A DNA stretch of 64,000 nucleotides from Armatimonadota bacterium (GCA_026003195.1 BPGU01000005.1:62001-126000), one strand, 5' to 3'. Numbered from the stretch's first letter, positions 50,259 through 62,100 are shown. Notes: a model not told the origin generated them from the sequence alone. Made by a program: numbers and translations.

Positions 50259-53200
50259 TGCTGTTCTTCCGTTCCCCGTATAGAGACCTCTTGCGTTCCG
50301 AACGGGCTCGTCAGGAGGGGTTCGGTCGCCCCTACCGCAGGACGCCTCTGTTCACCAGGGCGTTGCGACTCGGTGCGCTCGGTCTAATCGGATACCATGC
50401 ACTGAGAACTCCTGCAGGTCAACGGTTTATCGGAGGTATCCGTGCCAGGTATCCCGCCCCGTTCGAGCGCGTGGATGCCTGGCTGGGCAGGTCTATAGAG
50501 CGACTTGCCGAGCGCTCGTTACAGGCGGCGATGGAGAACCCCGGTATGCAGAGGGACCGTCCACTGCTGAACGCGGCGCTTGGTGTCCATGATGCGCAGT
50601 ATGCCATGACGGAGAGTCTGCGTGCCCACTACGTGCAACGTCAGATACCGTTCAACCTCACCAACTACACCGCACAGATGGCGGATATCCTCGGCACGGA
50701 CGAGTCCGGCGCGATGGAGTTCATTGCGAACCTGCAGCAGGGCAGGTTCTTTGAGCAGTTCTTTGCCACGCGCACAAGGCGACGGCAACTGCTCTCTCAG
50801 GACTGGCTGAGCGGCGCGGCCACCGACCGTGTGGAGGACCTGTTGAGAGGCTCCAGAGCGTTCCTGTTCTATCGCCGACACCTGCAGGGGCTCGGACTGA
50901 ACGAGCAACAGATTGAGCGGTTGACCGTTGAAGTGTTCACTCCGGCCATCACCGAGGCGGCGACGAACGCCACGTTGAACTCGGTCATCGACCTGTCCGA
51001 ACTGAACAACGAGTTGCGCAGGCGATACAACGTGGCGCTGGAGCGCGGCGAGATTGAGAACATCCCACTGGCGGAAGTGCTCCGCAAACGCGGATATCGT
51101 GGCGTATCGCTCTTTGAGGCGCTCGGCTTCGGTTACACGGTGAACGATCCAGAGCTGGCGCTGGCGTTCAGCAAGGTCAGACCGGAGTATTACGGGCATC
51201 TGGATATCACCATCGGTATCGAGTCTCTGCCTGAGGAGGTTCGCGAGGCATACTACAGATACGGATTCCTGCATGACCAGACCGCCACCCATGCGGACGA
51301 GGCGGTGCGCAGGCGTATGCGTGAGGAACTGCAGCGTCGTGCGGACGAGGATCCCATGCTGGCGCTGGGCAGGTTCCTGTATCTGCGTGAGCGACACCGC
51401 AGGAACATCATATACCGCGCGTTTGACCTTGCCGGTGAGCCTCGACCGGACTCGCCTGAGGTGCGCGAGGATCCCGGTTTAATGGAAACATACGGCATGG
51501 GCGAGCAGTTCCAGCTGTTCGAGTTCGAGCCCAACCTCAGGGTGGAAGGCGAGCCCATGATCGCCAGCGTGAACCTGCCGGACTTCCTGGTAGCGAAGCT
51601 CAAGTCCATCCATACCGCCAGTATCATGTACAATCCAGAAGGCAAGGCGATTGACCTGACCTATATCCCATCCGCGATGGAGCACGGATTGCGGGATATC
51701 AGCGTGTTCGGGATACCGCTGGCGCCTGGTGTGTTCTCCCTGCAACCGTTCCGCATGTTCCCCTGGTTCCGACCGTCGGATTCATGGTTCACACATGTAG
51801 ACTCAACTTCCCATCAGCCTATTCTGTCCCGCGTGTTAGGCAGGCGTTCGGACGAGCCGGTAGGTAGCGACCTGTTCATTCTGGGCGACACCATGATACG
51901 TGTGGATCCCGTGTTGTTCAATCCCGTCACCATGGCGCGTGAGGACCGTGTACCTCCACCGCCAGGGCATGTGTATGCACCGCAGACGATGGGCGGCGTG
52001 ACGGTGAATTTCACTCCCGTAGAGGGCGAGTGGGCGGTGCATCGTGTGCGCGGTATGACTATGCGCGGGATGATGCAGTCTTTGATGGACAGTGCGGATG
52101 AGGGCGAGTATAGGGGCTGGCTCGGGCGACTGTTGCGGTTAGGTGATCAGGGCGAGTCGTCATGGTTCGGCAAGTTCAGACGCTCCTTCTTTGGTCCGTT
52201 TGATGAGGAAGATCCAAGAAGCGTATGGCGATGGTTCCGGGGCCATATCGATCCGAACACGCGCATCACGGATCCCGAGATGGTCTCCCGTCTGTCGCAG
52301 TTGATGACCACCGTTGCCTACCAGACCGATTTTGATACTCTGGAGTTCATTCGGGCTTATGCGAGGGCGCTGCACCAGGCGGGATTCCGGGACGAGGAAC
52401 AACATCCGAACTACGCTAACGACTGGGCTGGTATCTTTGAGATACTCGGTGAGGCAAAGACCTACGAGGAAGCTCTGGATATCCTTATCCGCGACCAGCG
52501 GTTAAGTAAGTTCCGTGCGGCGTTGCTTGCGGTGGCACAGCCCTGGTCGGCGAGTGATCATGGTGTGGCGTTCGCCGAGCGGTTAGGGCTGCTGGCGCCT
52601 TATGCGATAGGTAACGAGCGGGACGCATTGCATACCTACATGGTCAACGTCCGTTCCGCCGCGTTCCAGAACCTGATATCCATGGGCGCCGGCATGTTCG
52701 CCTATCTTGGCGAGCCCTATACGCCGGACAGACCGGAACACCTGTTTGATCCCGTACCTGGCACCATATTTGGGCTGCCGGAATCCAGACTGCGCGTGGA
52801 CGAGTTCCTCAAGGCGCTGGTGCTGGAGCACATGATGCAGACCGGCTGGCGGTTCATGGATCCGGAGCCCGCTCTGGCGCCATTTATGAGCGCTGTAAGG
52901 AGCATTGGAGACGATAATGCCGCTGCCTGGTTGATGGCGTCACTGGTTCGCGAGGCTGCGGATTCGTCCAGAGACAGGTTCGGTGTCTACTACGACCTGA
53001 GCAACCTCGCATCGTATATCGCCTTCTCAGAACGCGAGTCCGGTCTGCCCAGCCTGAGGTTCGGCTTCGAAGCGCTGTCCCGTCGCATGGGACAGATATT
53101 CAGCCCGTTCAACGTGATACCTGAACTGGACGACGATGTGGATGTGCGTTCCTCCATCTTTGTGATGCGCAAGGGGGCGCCGTTCGGCTCCAGACAGTGG

Positions 53201-56200
53201 TTCACCGACTACTTCACCAGATGGAACCGCATAGAGACGGAGAGCGACCTCTACCGGTATTTTGTGGGCTGGCGTTTGAACGAGATGCTCAAGCCTTATG
53301 GGTTGGGGCTCGGCCCAGAATCGATGCGCACGCCCGGCACGATATTCACAGACCTGGCCATGCGCAGGTTACTGCCCGCGCTCGGTGGCTATATGGCGTG
53401 GCGATACCTCAATACCGAGATGCGCTTCACGTTCGGTTATTCACCTGCCGACCTGATAGCCGATGTCGGTCGCATGGCCCAGTATGGCGCCACCGCGATG
53501 ATGGACGTGACCGGTATCACCGGGCTGAAGAAGCGTATTGTGTCCGAGATACCGGGACTGGACGTGTATTTCCAGCCTCGTGATCTGGACGAGTTGCAGT
53601 TCTATCACAGGTACGGTTTAGCCGCCGTACGGTACGGACGCGGATGGTTGAGCGGCTCCCGTTCGGCGCTTGTCGGTGAAGGTGTGTATGCGAACGTGCC
53701 GCCCTGGTACAGGGGCATGCGGTCCTTCTGGCAGGCGGCACGTAACGCGGACATTGCGACTCTCCAGGCGCATACCAGAGGCGATATCCCGCTGCCGACA
53801 CCGCGCAATCCGCTCGCTCCGGTGTTCTACGTCGTGCGCAAGGCGACCGGTATAGCGGACCGCGAATGGGCGGAACGACACCGCAGAGACCGTCCCTATC
53901 CTGTAGCTTATGTGAGGTCCCGCGACTTCTCCCCGTTCTCCATCGCCGGTGTGCGGGCTGAAGCGGACCTGGTAAGGGCGGGCAATCTGGAGCCGTTACT
54001 GATGCGGGATTCTGTGGAGATGCCCGCCGTGCCCAGGCGCAACTACAGGAGTTTCATGCTCGCGGTGGGCATGTCGCCCAGACTGCGTGAGGAGCTGTTG
54101 ACACCGCCCGGTGCGGAGCCGGCTCCGTACGAGTTGCCGCCAGTGCAGATGTCCTCTCCCATTGTGGAGCGGACACGGTTCACGTTGCGCGAGTTGTTCC
54201 ACCGCATCTCGGAGATACAGGGTCTTTATGGATGGTTGCAGAGACTCGGACTGGACGCGCTGATTGCACGTGAGAACCCCGTGTTGTCCGATTCGCCGGG
54301 CTGGGCGTACTCCTTCTCCAGACGGTTCTGGGAGTCTCTGTACGGTGGTCTGGATATCCTGCCGTGGCATAACGAGTTGAACGAGTTGTTACGTCGTTTT
54401 GTGCCCAAACGCCGCCCGACGGAGTTCGTCTACTATAACCCCATCCCGAACGATATGCCGTACTGGATACCGGAGCGGTTACGGTACGGCGATCCCTACA
54501 TCCGCATCCATGCGGGCGAGTTGAGGTTGCCTGGCGAGGCGTACCGGTGGGCGAACCCGTATCGGTTCGGTCTGGATAGACCGGGCCCGCACGATATCCG
54601 CCAGACGAACCTGTTGACTCTATCTGCGGAATACATCGGAGCCTCCAGAGAGCATCAGTTCGCGGCGCTTACCGGTCTGCAACGCGCTGCCGGTCTGTAT
54701 GAGGAGTTGCCCGATGAGGTATTGAAGCGCGTGATGCGTCGGTACGCCGAGCGGTTACCTGAGGATACACCGATCGCCGCCAACGTGTTGACGGTCGACC
54801 CCGAGCTTCGCATATCGGCATATACCATGATGGTTACCGGCGCGGGGCGTGGCGCGGAGGCGGTGCATGCCGTGCCCGCTTCCGTAGATGCAGATCAGGC
54901 TCGCATTGCGATGATGGAGCGGTTGAGACAGCTCGGTATCCGGCGTGGTCGGTTGTTGTTTGTGGAGGACGAGCGCACAGGCGCTTACCGGGAGGAGGTT
55001 GTTCGGTATGACAGGAGCGCGCTGGAGCCGTATCTGCGCAGGTGGCGTGAGCATCGCGAGCAGTTGATGTCGCTTATAGAGTCCGGCGAGGTGAACGAGG
55101 GTCTGTTCTATTCGCCCCTGCAGAGGCTGGAGATACTGGCGGATGTGGCGCCAAAGAGTCCGGAGTTCAGGAGGTTGAGGTCCTGGCTGTCTGCGCACCA
55201 GAGCAGGTTAACGGAGGAGGAACGCAAGCGGTTCCAGTATGCGCTGGAGATAGCGGAACGCACCGGCGAGCGGTATCATCTCTATCCGTATCGCAATATC
55301 CAGCTGGAGAGCATGACAGGCAGGGCTGCCGGTTTTGACGATAGAGGTCGTCTGGTGGTTGAGGGACAGGAGCAACCGGTGCAGCTGGCAGGTATCCGGT
55401 TGAGGATCGGTGAGATCAAACGCCGTTACGGGTTGCCCAGAACGGCGAGCGCAGAGGAAGCTTACGCCAGACTGGCGGATGAGTTCGGACTGCGTGGAGC
55501 GGAGGTGGAGTTGCAATACGGTGGTGGGCGCGGCATCATGCACGCGCTTGTTCGCGCTCGTGGCAGGGATATCAACCGCGAGCTGGTGAGGCTCGGGCTG
55601 GCCGTGCCGGATGAGACGGACCGGTCGCTGGCGGCGCGTCGGATGAGGCAGGGCAGGTTGCGCAGGCTCTGGAACTGGCTGGTGGACACTCTCACGCACA
55701 TGGACACGCCCCTGCATACCAAGTTCCTGCGTGTGAGGTCGCCGCTGGAGGAATGGGAACGCGGGCATGTGTTCGGTACGCGCTCCGGTAGCTGGGAGAG
55801 CCCGTTCAGCACCTACATTATGCCTACTGTCACATCCATTGTGAACAAGGGTCCGATATCCGCGGCGATTGGCGGTGCGGTTCTCGGTTCTCTGTTCGGT
55901 TACACCACCGAGGCTAAACGCACGATGGCCGCTTATGGCGCCATGATAGGTGCCGGTCTATCGCTTGCGCGTACCCTGATATTCCCGCGCGGTTACATAC
56001 CTGCCAGAACGCGCAGGCGGTGGGAGATAGACGAGTATATCGATGCCCTGCAGTATGCGAAGTATATGCGACTGTATCGTCAGGAGGCGGAGCTGGCGAA
56101 GGAGCGCGAGGGTATCGATGTGGAGCAGTGGATAGCCGATCAATCCGAACAGGTGGAGCGTCGTCGGAGCGAGATTCGGCAACGTATCCGGTCGGTTCAG

Positions 56201-57055
56201 GCGAGTCTTGCACGGCGTGACGACGGTCGGCTCCGTGAGGAGCTGGAGCGGTTACAGGCAGAGCTGGCAGATATGGAGGAGCGCGAGGGTGAGATACGTC
56301 GCGAGGGTCGCAGAAGGCGAGGTATCCGTGAGCGACTGGCGTCCATGTATGAGCGTCTTGTGCGTCGTCTGGGCAGGCGCAAGATTCGGATGGACGAAGG
56401 AGCCATGTCTATCCCGCAAGGCGAGCATGCGCAACGCGCGTTGCTGTACAGGGCGCTGGCGGAGCAGACGGCGATGGGTACCGGTGTGGCGCGAACTCCA
56501 GGCGAGGCGCTCCGTACGGTCAGACCTTACGTGAAGGATATCTATCGCCAGATCATAGAGACCGGCACGCCACGTGAGAAGCGCAGGTTCTACGACCTGT
56601 TACCGGACTATCAGAAGCTGGTGTTCCATGATCTGTTAGCGCCGGACAGACCTTTGCCGAAGCCTCCGGATCCGACGAGACTGTTCCATAAGTTCGGTCT
56701 GCCCGGTCCGTCCTGGCGGGGCTGGGATCCGGACGTGGACCTGGAGCTGTTGAGAGCGCAGCTGGTGGAGTCGCGTGGTCTGGACCCGGTAGACGCCGGT
56801 GTTTATCCGACGGAACGCGCTGTGTCTCGCGTGGTGTTCGAGGAAATCGGTATGCCCCTGCCAATAAGTTCGACGAGAGATGTTCAGGCGAGAATGCAGT
56901 CTCTGTTCGGTTCCGGTGGATGGAGAAGTATCGCCGGTGCCACAGTGCAATCGAGAGTCGGTGGCAATTACTACATGTATGTAGACTACTATGATCGGGA
57001 GTATGAACGCAATGTCTACAGACACTACTTGCGGGCTTTATCCGCCGTCGGTTGA
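50258..57055 (+). CDS. Giant tail or ejection protein, tape-measure position (2,265 aa)
   Basis: GTG 50258. Its place after chaperone-like genes is that of a tape measure, but the text is not a plain coiled coil. It has a small hydrophobic N-terminal segment (ALRLGALGLIGYHAL) and long helical regions. A degenerate SNase-like domain lies at about residues 1690-1790 (PVQLAGIRLRIGE, RGRDINRELVRLGLAV) without the catalytic acids. A hydrophobic hairpin near 1865-1915 (SAAIGGAVLGSLFGY, AMIGAGLSLA) and a charged coiled coil near 1930-2050 follow. An internal virion protein delivered with the DNA is also possible. Confidence 0.6.
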   Translation: MLFFRSPYRDLLRSERARQEGFGRPYRRTPLFTRALRLGALGLIGYHALRTPAGQRFIGGIRARYPAPFERVDAWLGRSIERLAERSLQAAMENPGMQRDRPLLNAALGVHDAQYAMTESLRAHYVQRQIPFNLTNYTAQMADILGTDESGAMEFIANLQQGRFFEQFFATRTRRRQLLSQDWLSGAATDRVEDLLRGSRAFLFYRRHLQGLGLNEQQIERLTVEVFTPAITEAATNATLNSVIDLSELNNELRRRYNVALERGEIENIPLAEVLRKRGYRGVSLFEALGFGYTVNDPELALAFSKVRPEYYGHLDITIGIESLPEEVREAYYRYGFLHDQTATHADEAVRRRMREELQRRADEDPMLALGRFLYLRERHRRNIIYRAFDLAGEPRPDSPEVREDPGLMETYGMGEQFQLFEFEPNLRVEGEPMIASVNLPDFLVAKLKSIHTASIMYNPEGKAIDLTYIPSAMEHGLRDISVFGIPLAPGVFSLQPFRMFPWFRPSDSWFTHVDSTSHQPILSRVLGRRSDEPVGSDLFILGDTMIRVDPVLFNPVTMAREDRVPPPPGHVYAPQTMGGVTVNFTPVEGEWAVHRVRGMTMRGMMQSLMDSADEGEYRGWLGRLLRLGDQGESSWFGKFRRSFFGPFDEEDPRSVWRWFRGHIDPNTRITDPEMVSRLSQLMTTVAYQTDFDTLEFIRAYARALHQAGFRDEEQHPNYANDWAGIFEILGEAKTYEEALDILIRDQRLSKFRAALLAVAQPWSASDHGVAFAERLGLLAPYAIGNERDALHTYMVNVRSAAFQNLISMGAGMFAYLGEPYTPDRPEHLFDPVPGTIFGLPESRLRVDEFLKALVLEHMMQTGWRFMDPEPALAPFMSAVRSIGDDNAAAWLMASLVREAADSSRDRFGVYYDLSNLASYIAFSERESGLPSLRFGFEALSRRMGQIFSPFNVIPELDDDVDVRSSIFVMRKGAPFGSRQWFTDYFTRWNRIETESDLYRYFVGWRLNEMLKPYGLGLGPESMRTPGTIFTDLAMRRLLPALGGYMAWRYLNTEMRFTFGYSPADLIADVGRMAQYGATAMMDVTGITGLKKRIVSEIPGLDVYFQPRDLDELQFYHRYGLAAVRYGRGWLSGSRSALVGEGVYANVPPWYRGMRSFWQAARNADIATLQAHTRGDIPLPTPRNPLAPVFYVVRKATGIADREWAERHRRDRPYPVAYVRSRDFSPFSIAGVRAEADLVRAGNLEPLLMRDSVEMPAVPRRNYRSFMLAVGMSPRLREELLTPPGAEPAPYELPPVQMSSPIVERTRFTLRELFHRISEIQGLYGWLQRLGLDALIARENPVLSDSPGWAYSFSRRFWESLYGGLDILPWHNELNELLRRFVPKRRPTEFVYYNPIPNDMPYWIPERLRYGDPYIRIHAGELRLPGEAYRWANPYRFGLDRPGPHDIRQTNLLTLSAEYIGASREHQFAALTGLQRAAGLYEELPDEVLKRVMRRYAERLPEDTPIAANVLTVDPELRISAYTMMVTGAGRGAEAVHAVPASVDADQARIAMMERLRQLGIRRGRLLFVEDERTGAYREEVVRYDRSALEPYLRRWREHREQLMSLIESGEVNEGLFYSPLQRLEILADVAPKSPEFRRLRSWLSAHQSRLTEEERKRFQYALEIAERTGERYHLYPYRNIQLESMTGRAAGFDDRGRLVVEGQEQPVQLAGIRLRIGEIKRRYGLPRTASAEEAYARLADEFGLRGAEVELQYGGGRGIMHALVRARGRDINRELVRLGLAVPDETDRSLAARRMRQGRLRRLWNWLVDTLTHMDTPLHTKFLRVRSPLEEWERGHVFGTRSGSWESPFSTYIMPTVTSIVNKGPISAAIGGAVLGSLFGYTTEAKRTMAAYGAMIGAGLSLARTLIFPRGYIPARTRRRWEIDEYIDALQYAKYMRLYRQEAELAKEREGIDVEQWIADQSEQVERRRSEIRQRIRSVQASLARRDDGRLREELERLQAELADMEEREGEIRREGRRRRGIRERLASMYERLVRRLGRRKIRMDEGAMSIPQGEHAQRALLYRALAEQTAMGTGVARTPGEALRTVRPYVKDIYRQIIETGTPREKRRFYDLLPDYQKLVFHDLLAPDRPLPKPPDPTRLFHKFGLPGPSWRGWDPDVDLELLRAQLVESRGLDPVDAGVYPTERAVSRVVFEEIGMPLPISSTRDVQARMQSLFGSGGWRSIAGATVQSRVGGNYYMYVDYYDREYERNVYRHYLRALSAVG

Positions 57056-58226
57056 TTTGAGCGACCTGGACATACGGTTCCTGTCGCTCTATGCAGCCGG
57101 TGCCTCGCTGGAGAAGCTGGGGCGCGATGTATTAGGTGTAGAAGGCACTTATATGTCCGTTTGTGGTAAGGCGTTCCGTTATCGCAACAGTCTGTTGATG
57201 CGGTTAGGTCTGGACCCGACTTTACCGCATCGCGTTGTGCGCAGCAAGTTGAACCAGATGCTCTCTGCGATCTCCGCGAGTTTTGAGGACGGTATCACCG
57301 CCAGGGATCTGTTCCGCGCTTCGTTTGAGGAACAGGTAAAGTATATGCAGACCGAGATAGGTTTGCCGGACAGGTCCCCCACCCCACCGCCACCAGCAGG
57401 TAGTTCCGACGAGATGAAGATCCTCGTGCTCAGTGACCTGCATGTGCCGTTCCACAACGTGGAGTTATTGACCAGCGCCATTCGGGAGCATAGTGATGCG
57501 CATACGGTGGTATTGCTCGGGGACTTCCTGGACATGTACAGTGCCTCCCGGTTCTCCCGTTCCAGACACATCTCCATCGAGGAGGAGTTGCGTCAGGCGG
57601 CGGCTATTCTGGAGGTTCTATCATCCACTTTCCAGCGCGTGATAGTGCTGGAGGGCAACCACGACACCAGAGCACAGCGATGGCTTCAGACCAACCGACC
57701 GGAGATAGGACCCTTGTTGCTCCATCCGTTTGAGTATATCCGATACCGATGGAGTGAGGAAGGTGTCACTGCGCGTTACCAGAATGTGGAGTTCCACTGC
57801 AGTCATGTGCAGACGAGCGGACCGGAATCGCCGGTGGCGCTCCGGCATTTTATCCTTATCGGCGATGCGTTGCTCGGACACTTTGAACGCAGTCTGAAGG
57901 GCAACGCCAGGACGGTGCAGACGCTGGCGCTGGAGTGGTTACCGCAATGGGAAGGTTATCTGTTCGGTGTCGGTCAGGTTCGTGTGGTGGTGCAGGCGCA
58001 TGTGCATCGACTCTCCAAAGTGCAGTGGGGTCGGTACACGCTGTTCGAGTGCGGTTGTATCGCCGATGTGATGAAGTATGCGCTGGTTGATCCGAAGTTC
58101 GGCGCACCGCAACCGGGCTATGTGGTGCTGTATCAGCGTAACGGGGTGACTGATGTGAATAAGTCTCAGTATATCTCTTACAACATCTATGACAGAGGCA
58201 GGAGCTATGGGACGCAAGCATCGTAA
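57012..58226 (+). CDS. Calcineurin-like metallophosphoesterase with N-terminal helical domain (404 aa)
   Basis: All metal-site motifs are present in order: D-x-H in LVLSDLHVPFHN, G-D-x-x-D in LLGDFLDMY, GNHD in VLEGNHDTR, and H-x-H in VVQAHVHR. The first 125 residues are a separate helical region joined by a proline run. Acts on a phosphodiester or phosphomonoester, substrate unknown. It overlaps the giant gene's end; ATG 57003 is an alternative start. Confidence 0.85.
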   Translation: MSTDTTCGLYPPSVDLSDLDIRFLSLYAAGASLEKLGRDVLGVEGTYMSVCGKAFRYRNSLLMRLGLDPTLPHRVVRSKLNQMLSAISASFEDGITARDLFRASFEEQVKYMQTEIGLPDRSPTPPPPAGSSDEMKILVLSDLHVPFHNVELLTSAIREHSDAHTVVLLGDFLDMYSASRFSRSRHISIEEELRQAAAILEVLSSTFQRVIVLEGNHDTRAQRWLQTNRPEIGPLLLHPFEYIRYRWSEEGVTARYQNVEFHCSHVQTSGPESPVALRHFILIGDALLGHFERSLKGNARTVQTLALEWLPQWEGYLFGVGQVRVVVQAHVHRLSKVQWGRYTLFECGCIADVMKYALVDPKFGAPQPGYVVLYQRNGVTDVNKSQYISYNIYDRGRSYGTQAS

Positions 58227-59052
58227 CGCATCTGATCGGGACCACTCTAAACTCTCCCTGCGTGGTGTAAAGACCAGATATAACCGCATGCCGGATGTGG
58301 CGCTGGACACCTCCGGACTGGCGCCATGGCAACATGCCGTTGCTCTTGCAGCCGCCATCCGTTGCAGACACCGTTACTCCCGTTCTGTTGCCGTCAGCGA
58401 TGATCCTTATGGAGTCTGGCAGAGTTGTCTGTTCGTGGTGAGTGTAAAGAACAGCCCGATAAAGCTTGACTTCAGTGACGGTGTGGTGAACAGGGTGCTC
58501 TCCGGTCTGCGTGAGGGCGCCGCCATGATAGGCAGGGAGCGCGGTCTGTCCGATGGCATGATACGTCAGATGCAGTTGGAGATAAACAGTGTTCCCTATG
58601 TGCTCGCCTGCTACTGGAGGACCGTTGAGTTGATAGTGGGTTCGGCTTCGGCTATCCTGAGGGATATGGTGCTGTATACCGGTGACGCCCGCCCCACATG
58701 GCTGGTTCCGCACAAGGTGATGCGTTCCCTGCGGGATGGTTTACCTGAGGAGTATGTGCTGGTCGAGCAGGGGATTGAGCAGAGCCTGGTGGACACGATA
58801 GACCTGCCCGTTGTGCGTTGCTCTGCCGGTTCGCCTCACCAGTTTGTCTGTATGGCTTCAGCCAGGGGTTGCAGGGCGGTGGTTGCCCGTTCGCGGGACG
58901 GTCTGGTGCTCGGCTGGGCGGCGAACGACAGGTGTTTCCAGGTTGTGTATCCCGGTACCGCCGGTATGGATATCCTGATGCACGAGCTGTTGCAGGTCAA
59001 GATCGGCACTGATGGCACTCTGGGTCTACCTCCTGGTTGGTGCAACTGGTAA
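58189..59052 (+). CDS. Hypothetical protein (287 aa)
   Basis: No family recognised. The first 40 residues are basic; the rest is mixed alpha/beta with paired strands (PVVRCSAGSPHQFVCMASAR, GCRAVVARSRDGLVLGWAAN). Starts at ATG 58189, or ATG 58207. It is followed by a strong terminator, so it ends the unit that includes the giant gene and the phosphoesterase. Confidence 0.6.
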   Translation: MTEAGAMGRKHRNASDRDHSKLSLRGVKTRYNRMPDVALDTSGLAPWQHAVALAAAIRCRHRYSRSVAVSDDPYGVWQSCLFVVSVKNSPIKLDFSDGVVNRVLSGLREGAAMIGRERGLSDGMIRQMQLEINSVPYVLACYWRTVELIVGSASAILRDMVLYTGDARPTWLVPHKVMRSLRDGLPEEYVLVEQGIEQSLVDTIDLPVVRCSAGSPHQFVCMASARGCRAVVARSRDGLVLGWAANDRCFQVVYPGTAGMDILMHELLQVKIGTDGTLGLPPGWCNW

Positions 59053-59076
59053 GTCCCTCCTTGCGGTACTGTTATT

Positions 59077-59105
59077 GGCGGAGCCAAAAGCTCCGCCACT
59101 TTTTT
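59077..59105 (+). terminator. Intrinsic terminator
   Basis: GGCGGAGC-CAAAA-GCTCCGCC followed by A-C and TTTTTT. Perfect 8-bp GC stem and a six-T tail; the clearest rightward terminator in the window. Confidence 0.9.
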
Positions 59106-59120
59106 ATGCCCTGATGTGAT

Positions 59121-62100
59121 ATGAATCCTCCAAACTCCCCGCAAGTAAGGATATCTGATGTGCTCCGGCAGTTCAGCAAGCTGGTGGTATCTGTGAATCT
59201 GCCGGCGGCTGAACGCGCCAGGAACCCCTATGTGTTCCTGCCCGAGCAGATTCATTCCGGTCGGACTCCTCATGGCAGGATAGAGGCTCTGCGCAGTTCG
59301 CCCGAGCGCGGTGTCGTGCAGTCGGTGGATATCAACCCGGCGTTACTGGTGGACTTCCAGCGCGTGATGGGCGTGATGATCAACGCCATGCGCGATATGG
59401 CTAACCGGCGTGGTGTTTCCATACCGGAGCTGGAACGACTGATACAGCGTTTTGAGAACGAGCGACTGCCAGGCAGATCGGTGATCCTGTCTCCTGAGTT
59501 CGCCAGAGAGCTGGAGCTGGTTCTGTCCAATCCCGTTGTGCGTTCCATGCTGCCGGAGGTGGAACGACTCGCCGCGCAGAGACAACCGGAGCTGTATCGT
59601 CGTATCCAGTGGAGTTGTTCTGAACAGTCCCGTTCCGAGGAACGACTGTTCACGCTGGAAGTGCATCATTATGTGCTGAACCAGTATACCGGTCGGTCCG
59701 TTGTCCGTGCCACACACGACCAGTTTGTGGAATCCCCGCCACCTGTAGAGGGCAAGCAGGCTCTACAGGTTTATGCTGCCGGTAGAAGGGTTATCGAGCA
59801 GATGGAGCGACAGCGCAACACCACGATGCGCAACCTGCTCCATCGTGTGAGAGAGGGCAATACCGCACGCAACATGCTGCGCGATGACGCCAGACGAGTG
59901 CTTCGCCGCAGTGTCTACGAACAGACGCTGAGTCGGATTCAGGAGCAGTTCCATTACGACAGTCGCGTGCTGGAGGATGTTCTTGCCACGGAGGCGACGG
60001 TTCAGTTCACGGGAGGCGAACCTGAAGTACCTCGTGTTCCAGATTATCTGCCAGGACGTCTGGAGATTCTGAACCAGGCGCTTGCTGAGACTGGACTGAA
60101 CGTACATCAGGTGCTGGCGGTGGAGCGCGTGATGCGCACCGCCGCCGCTTACGAGGCGATAACTCCGGAGCTGATCCAGGAGATGCTGGCGACCGAGCTC
60201 GGTATAGATACACGTGGCGACTGGTATCGTCAATACGCAAGCACTATCTACGAGCATTTGAGAGACCTGGACGATATGCAGTCTATTTATCAACTGCTCA
60301 CCTCTGCCGGCGAATCGGCAAGTAATCTGGCTGAGGCCGTTATGTCCTCTCCTTACCATCCGGTGAACATCGCAATCGGTTTATTCCATCATGGCGAGGT
60401 GGCTCCCCATACTGCGGCGATGGTGAACCGATTGATAGGCGCCGAGCGTTCTGCTGCTCTTGCCAGACAGAGGATGCAACGTGTGTCGGAGCTGCTGGAG
60501 CCCCGCAGGTTCGGTGATGTTTCCTATCACAGGGGCGTTGTGATGGAACCGGAGGGCGGACCTGAGGAGCTGGCTGAGTTAGAGCGTTTGGTACACGAGC
60601 GACTCAGCGTGCCTGGAACGCTGGATCCGCACAGCGGCAGGTATCAGGCTGCCATCTACGCCCGTTCCACCGGCATCAGATGGACCGCATCGGACAGGGA
60701 AGAGATATTGCGGATGACAGGTGTCACGCCGCATTTTGTCTCATCCCTGTTCGGTTCCATCTCGGTGATAGACTACGCTTTCCGCGATGTGGTCACGGGG
60801 GATGTGTCGCTGGGCGAGCTCTCTCTGGCGATGGACAGGGCTTTGCTGGAGTTGACGTTGATGTGGCGCGAGGGCGATGTGTCTGAGGAGATGGTGCGTG
60901 CCAGTATCCAGCGCAACCTGCAGAGGTTCGGTCTGGAGATAGACGTGCCGGAGCGTGCTCCGCTCTTTGGCAGGATGCTGGAGCTCGCCAGACGTGCTGC
61001 TGAAGGTGAGTACAGTCCGACCATAGAGCACCGGATGTATAAAGGGATGAATGTGCCCTGGTCTGTGGCGATGGAGAGCATAGGCGGTCTGTTAAGGTTT
61101 GATGCGCGTGATACCGCGCTGGACCTGGCGCTCTCTGCGTTGCGGGGATGGACCGGTGAGAGTCAGGCGGATTTGATAGCTCAACGGTTCCCGTTCCATG
61201 AGGAGGTAGGCAGGAGGATAGCCGGCGCACTGGAGAGCAGTGTGCAGGAGTTGTCCGATCCTTCTGAAGTGCTCGGTCACGTGTTGCACTACTCCGATCT
61301 GGACCTGGCGTGGAATACACGTATCGCCTATGAGCTGGCTTTGCAGGCTGGTATCACCGTCCCTGAGAGTATCGCCAGAGCGGTTCAGTCCTGGCAGAAC
61401 GATGCCCCCGGCGGTTATACCGGTAACGTGTTGATACTTCTACCTGCCGGTGATGAGACCGGTGAGAACGTGGGCGCCGGCATCCGGTTCTACAGGGCGC
61501 GTGTAGAGAACATGCCGTTGCCGGAATTGCCGTTTGAGTTATTCCCCGAGCGTGAGCCTTTACATCCCACGGAGGGAGTAATCGCCCAGGGCGACAGGTT
61601 CCTGCAGTTGATAGCCTATGTGAACCAGGGCAATGCGGTGGTATTGCCCGAGCGCGAGTTCCACCGTGCGTTCCATGCTGCGCTCCAGTCCGCCAGGGCT
61701 GCAGGAGGTATCCAGGCTCAGTCTCAGATTCAGACGACGGTGACCGGTTCATACGCTGCCGGTCGGCATGCCGTGAGCAGTGAGTTGTTGGATATAGGGC
61801 GGAGCAGGCTGGAGTTCCTGTTTGAGGGCATGGAGATGGACGAGTCCGACGTGGAGGAGGAGTATCCCTATGATGCCCCGCCGGATATCGTGGCGAGCTG
61901 GCGCGGTGATGATATTAACGATTATGTGGTCTACCGCAGACGTATCGGTAGAGGTCGTTCGGAGAAGGTGTTGCGCGGGCGTGGCGCAGGCAGACGCGAT
62001 GTGGTTCCGGAGTCGGAGATCGAGTATTTAGGTGGTCAGGCTGCTGCACGCGCCAGAGCGTTGCAGGCTGCGATGGAGCGTTTGGCTGCGCGTGGTGAGT

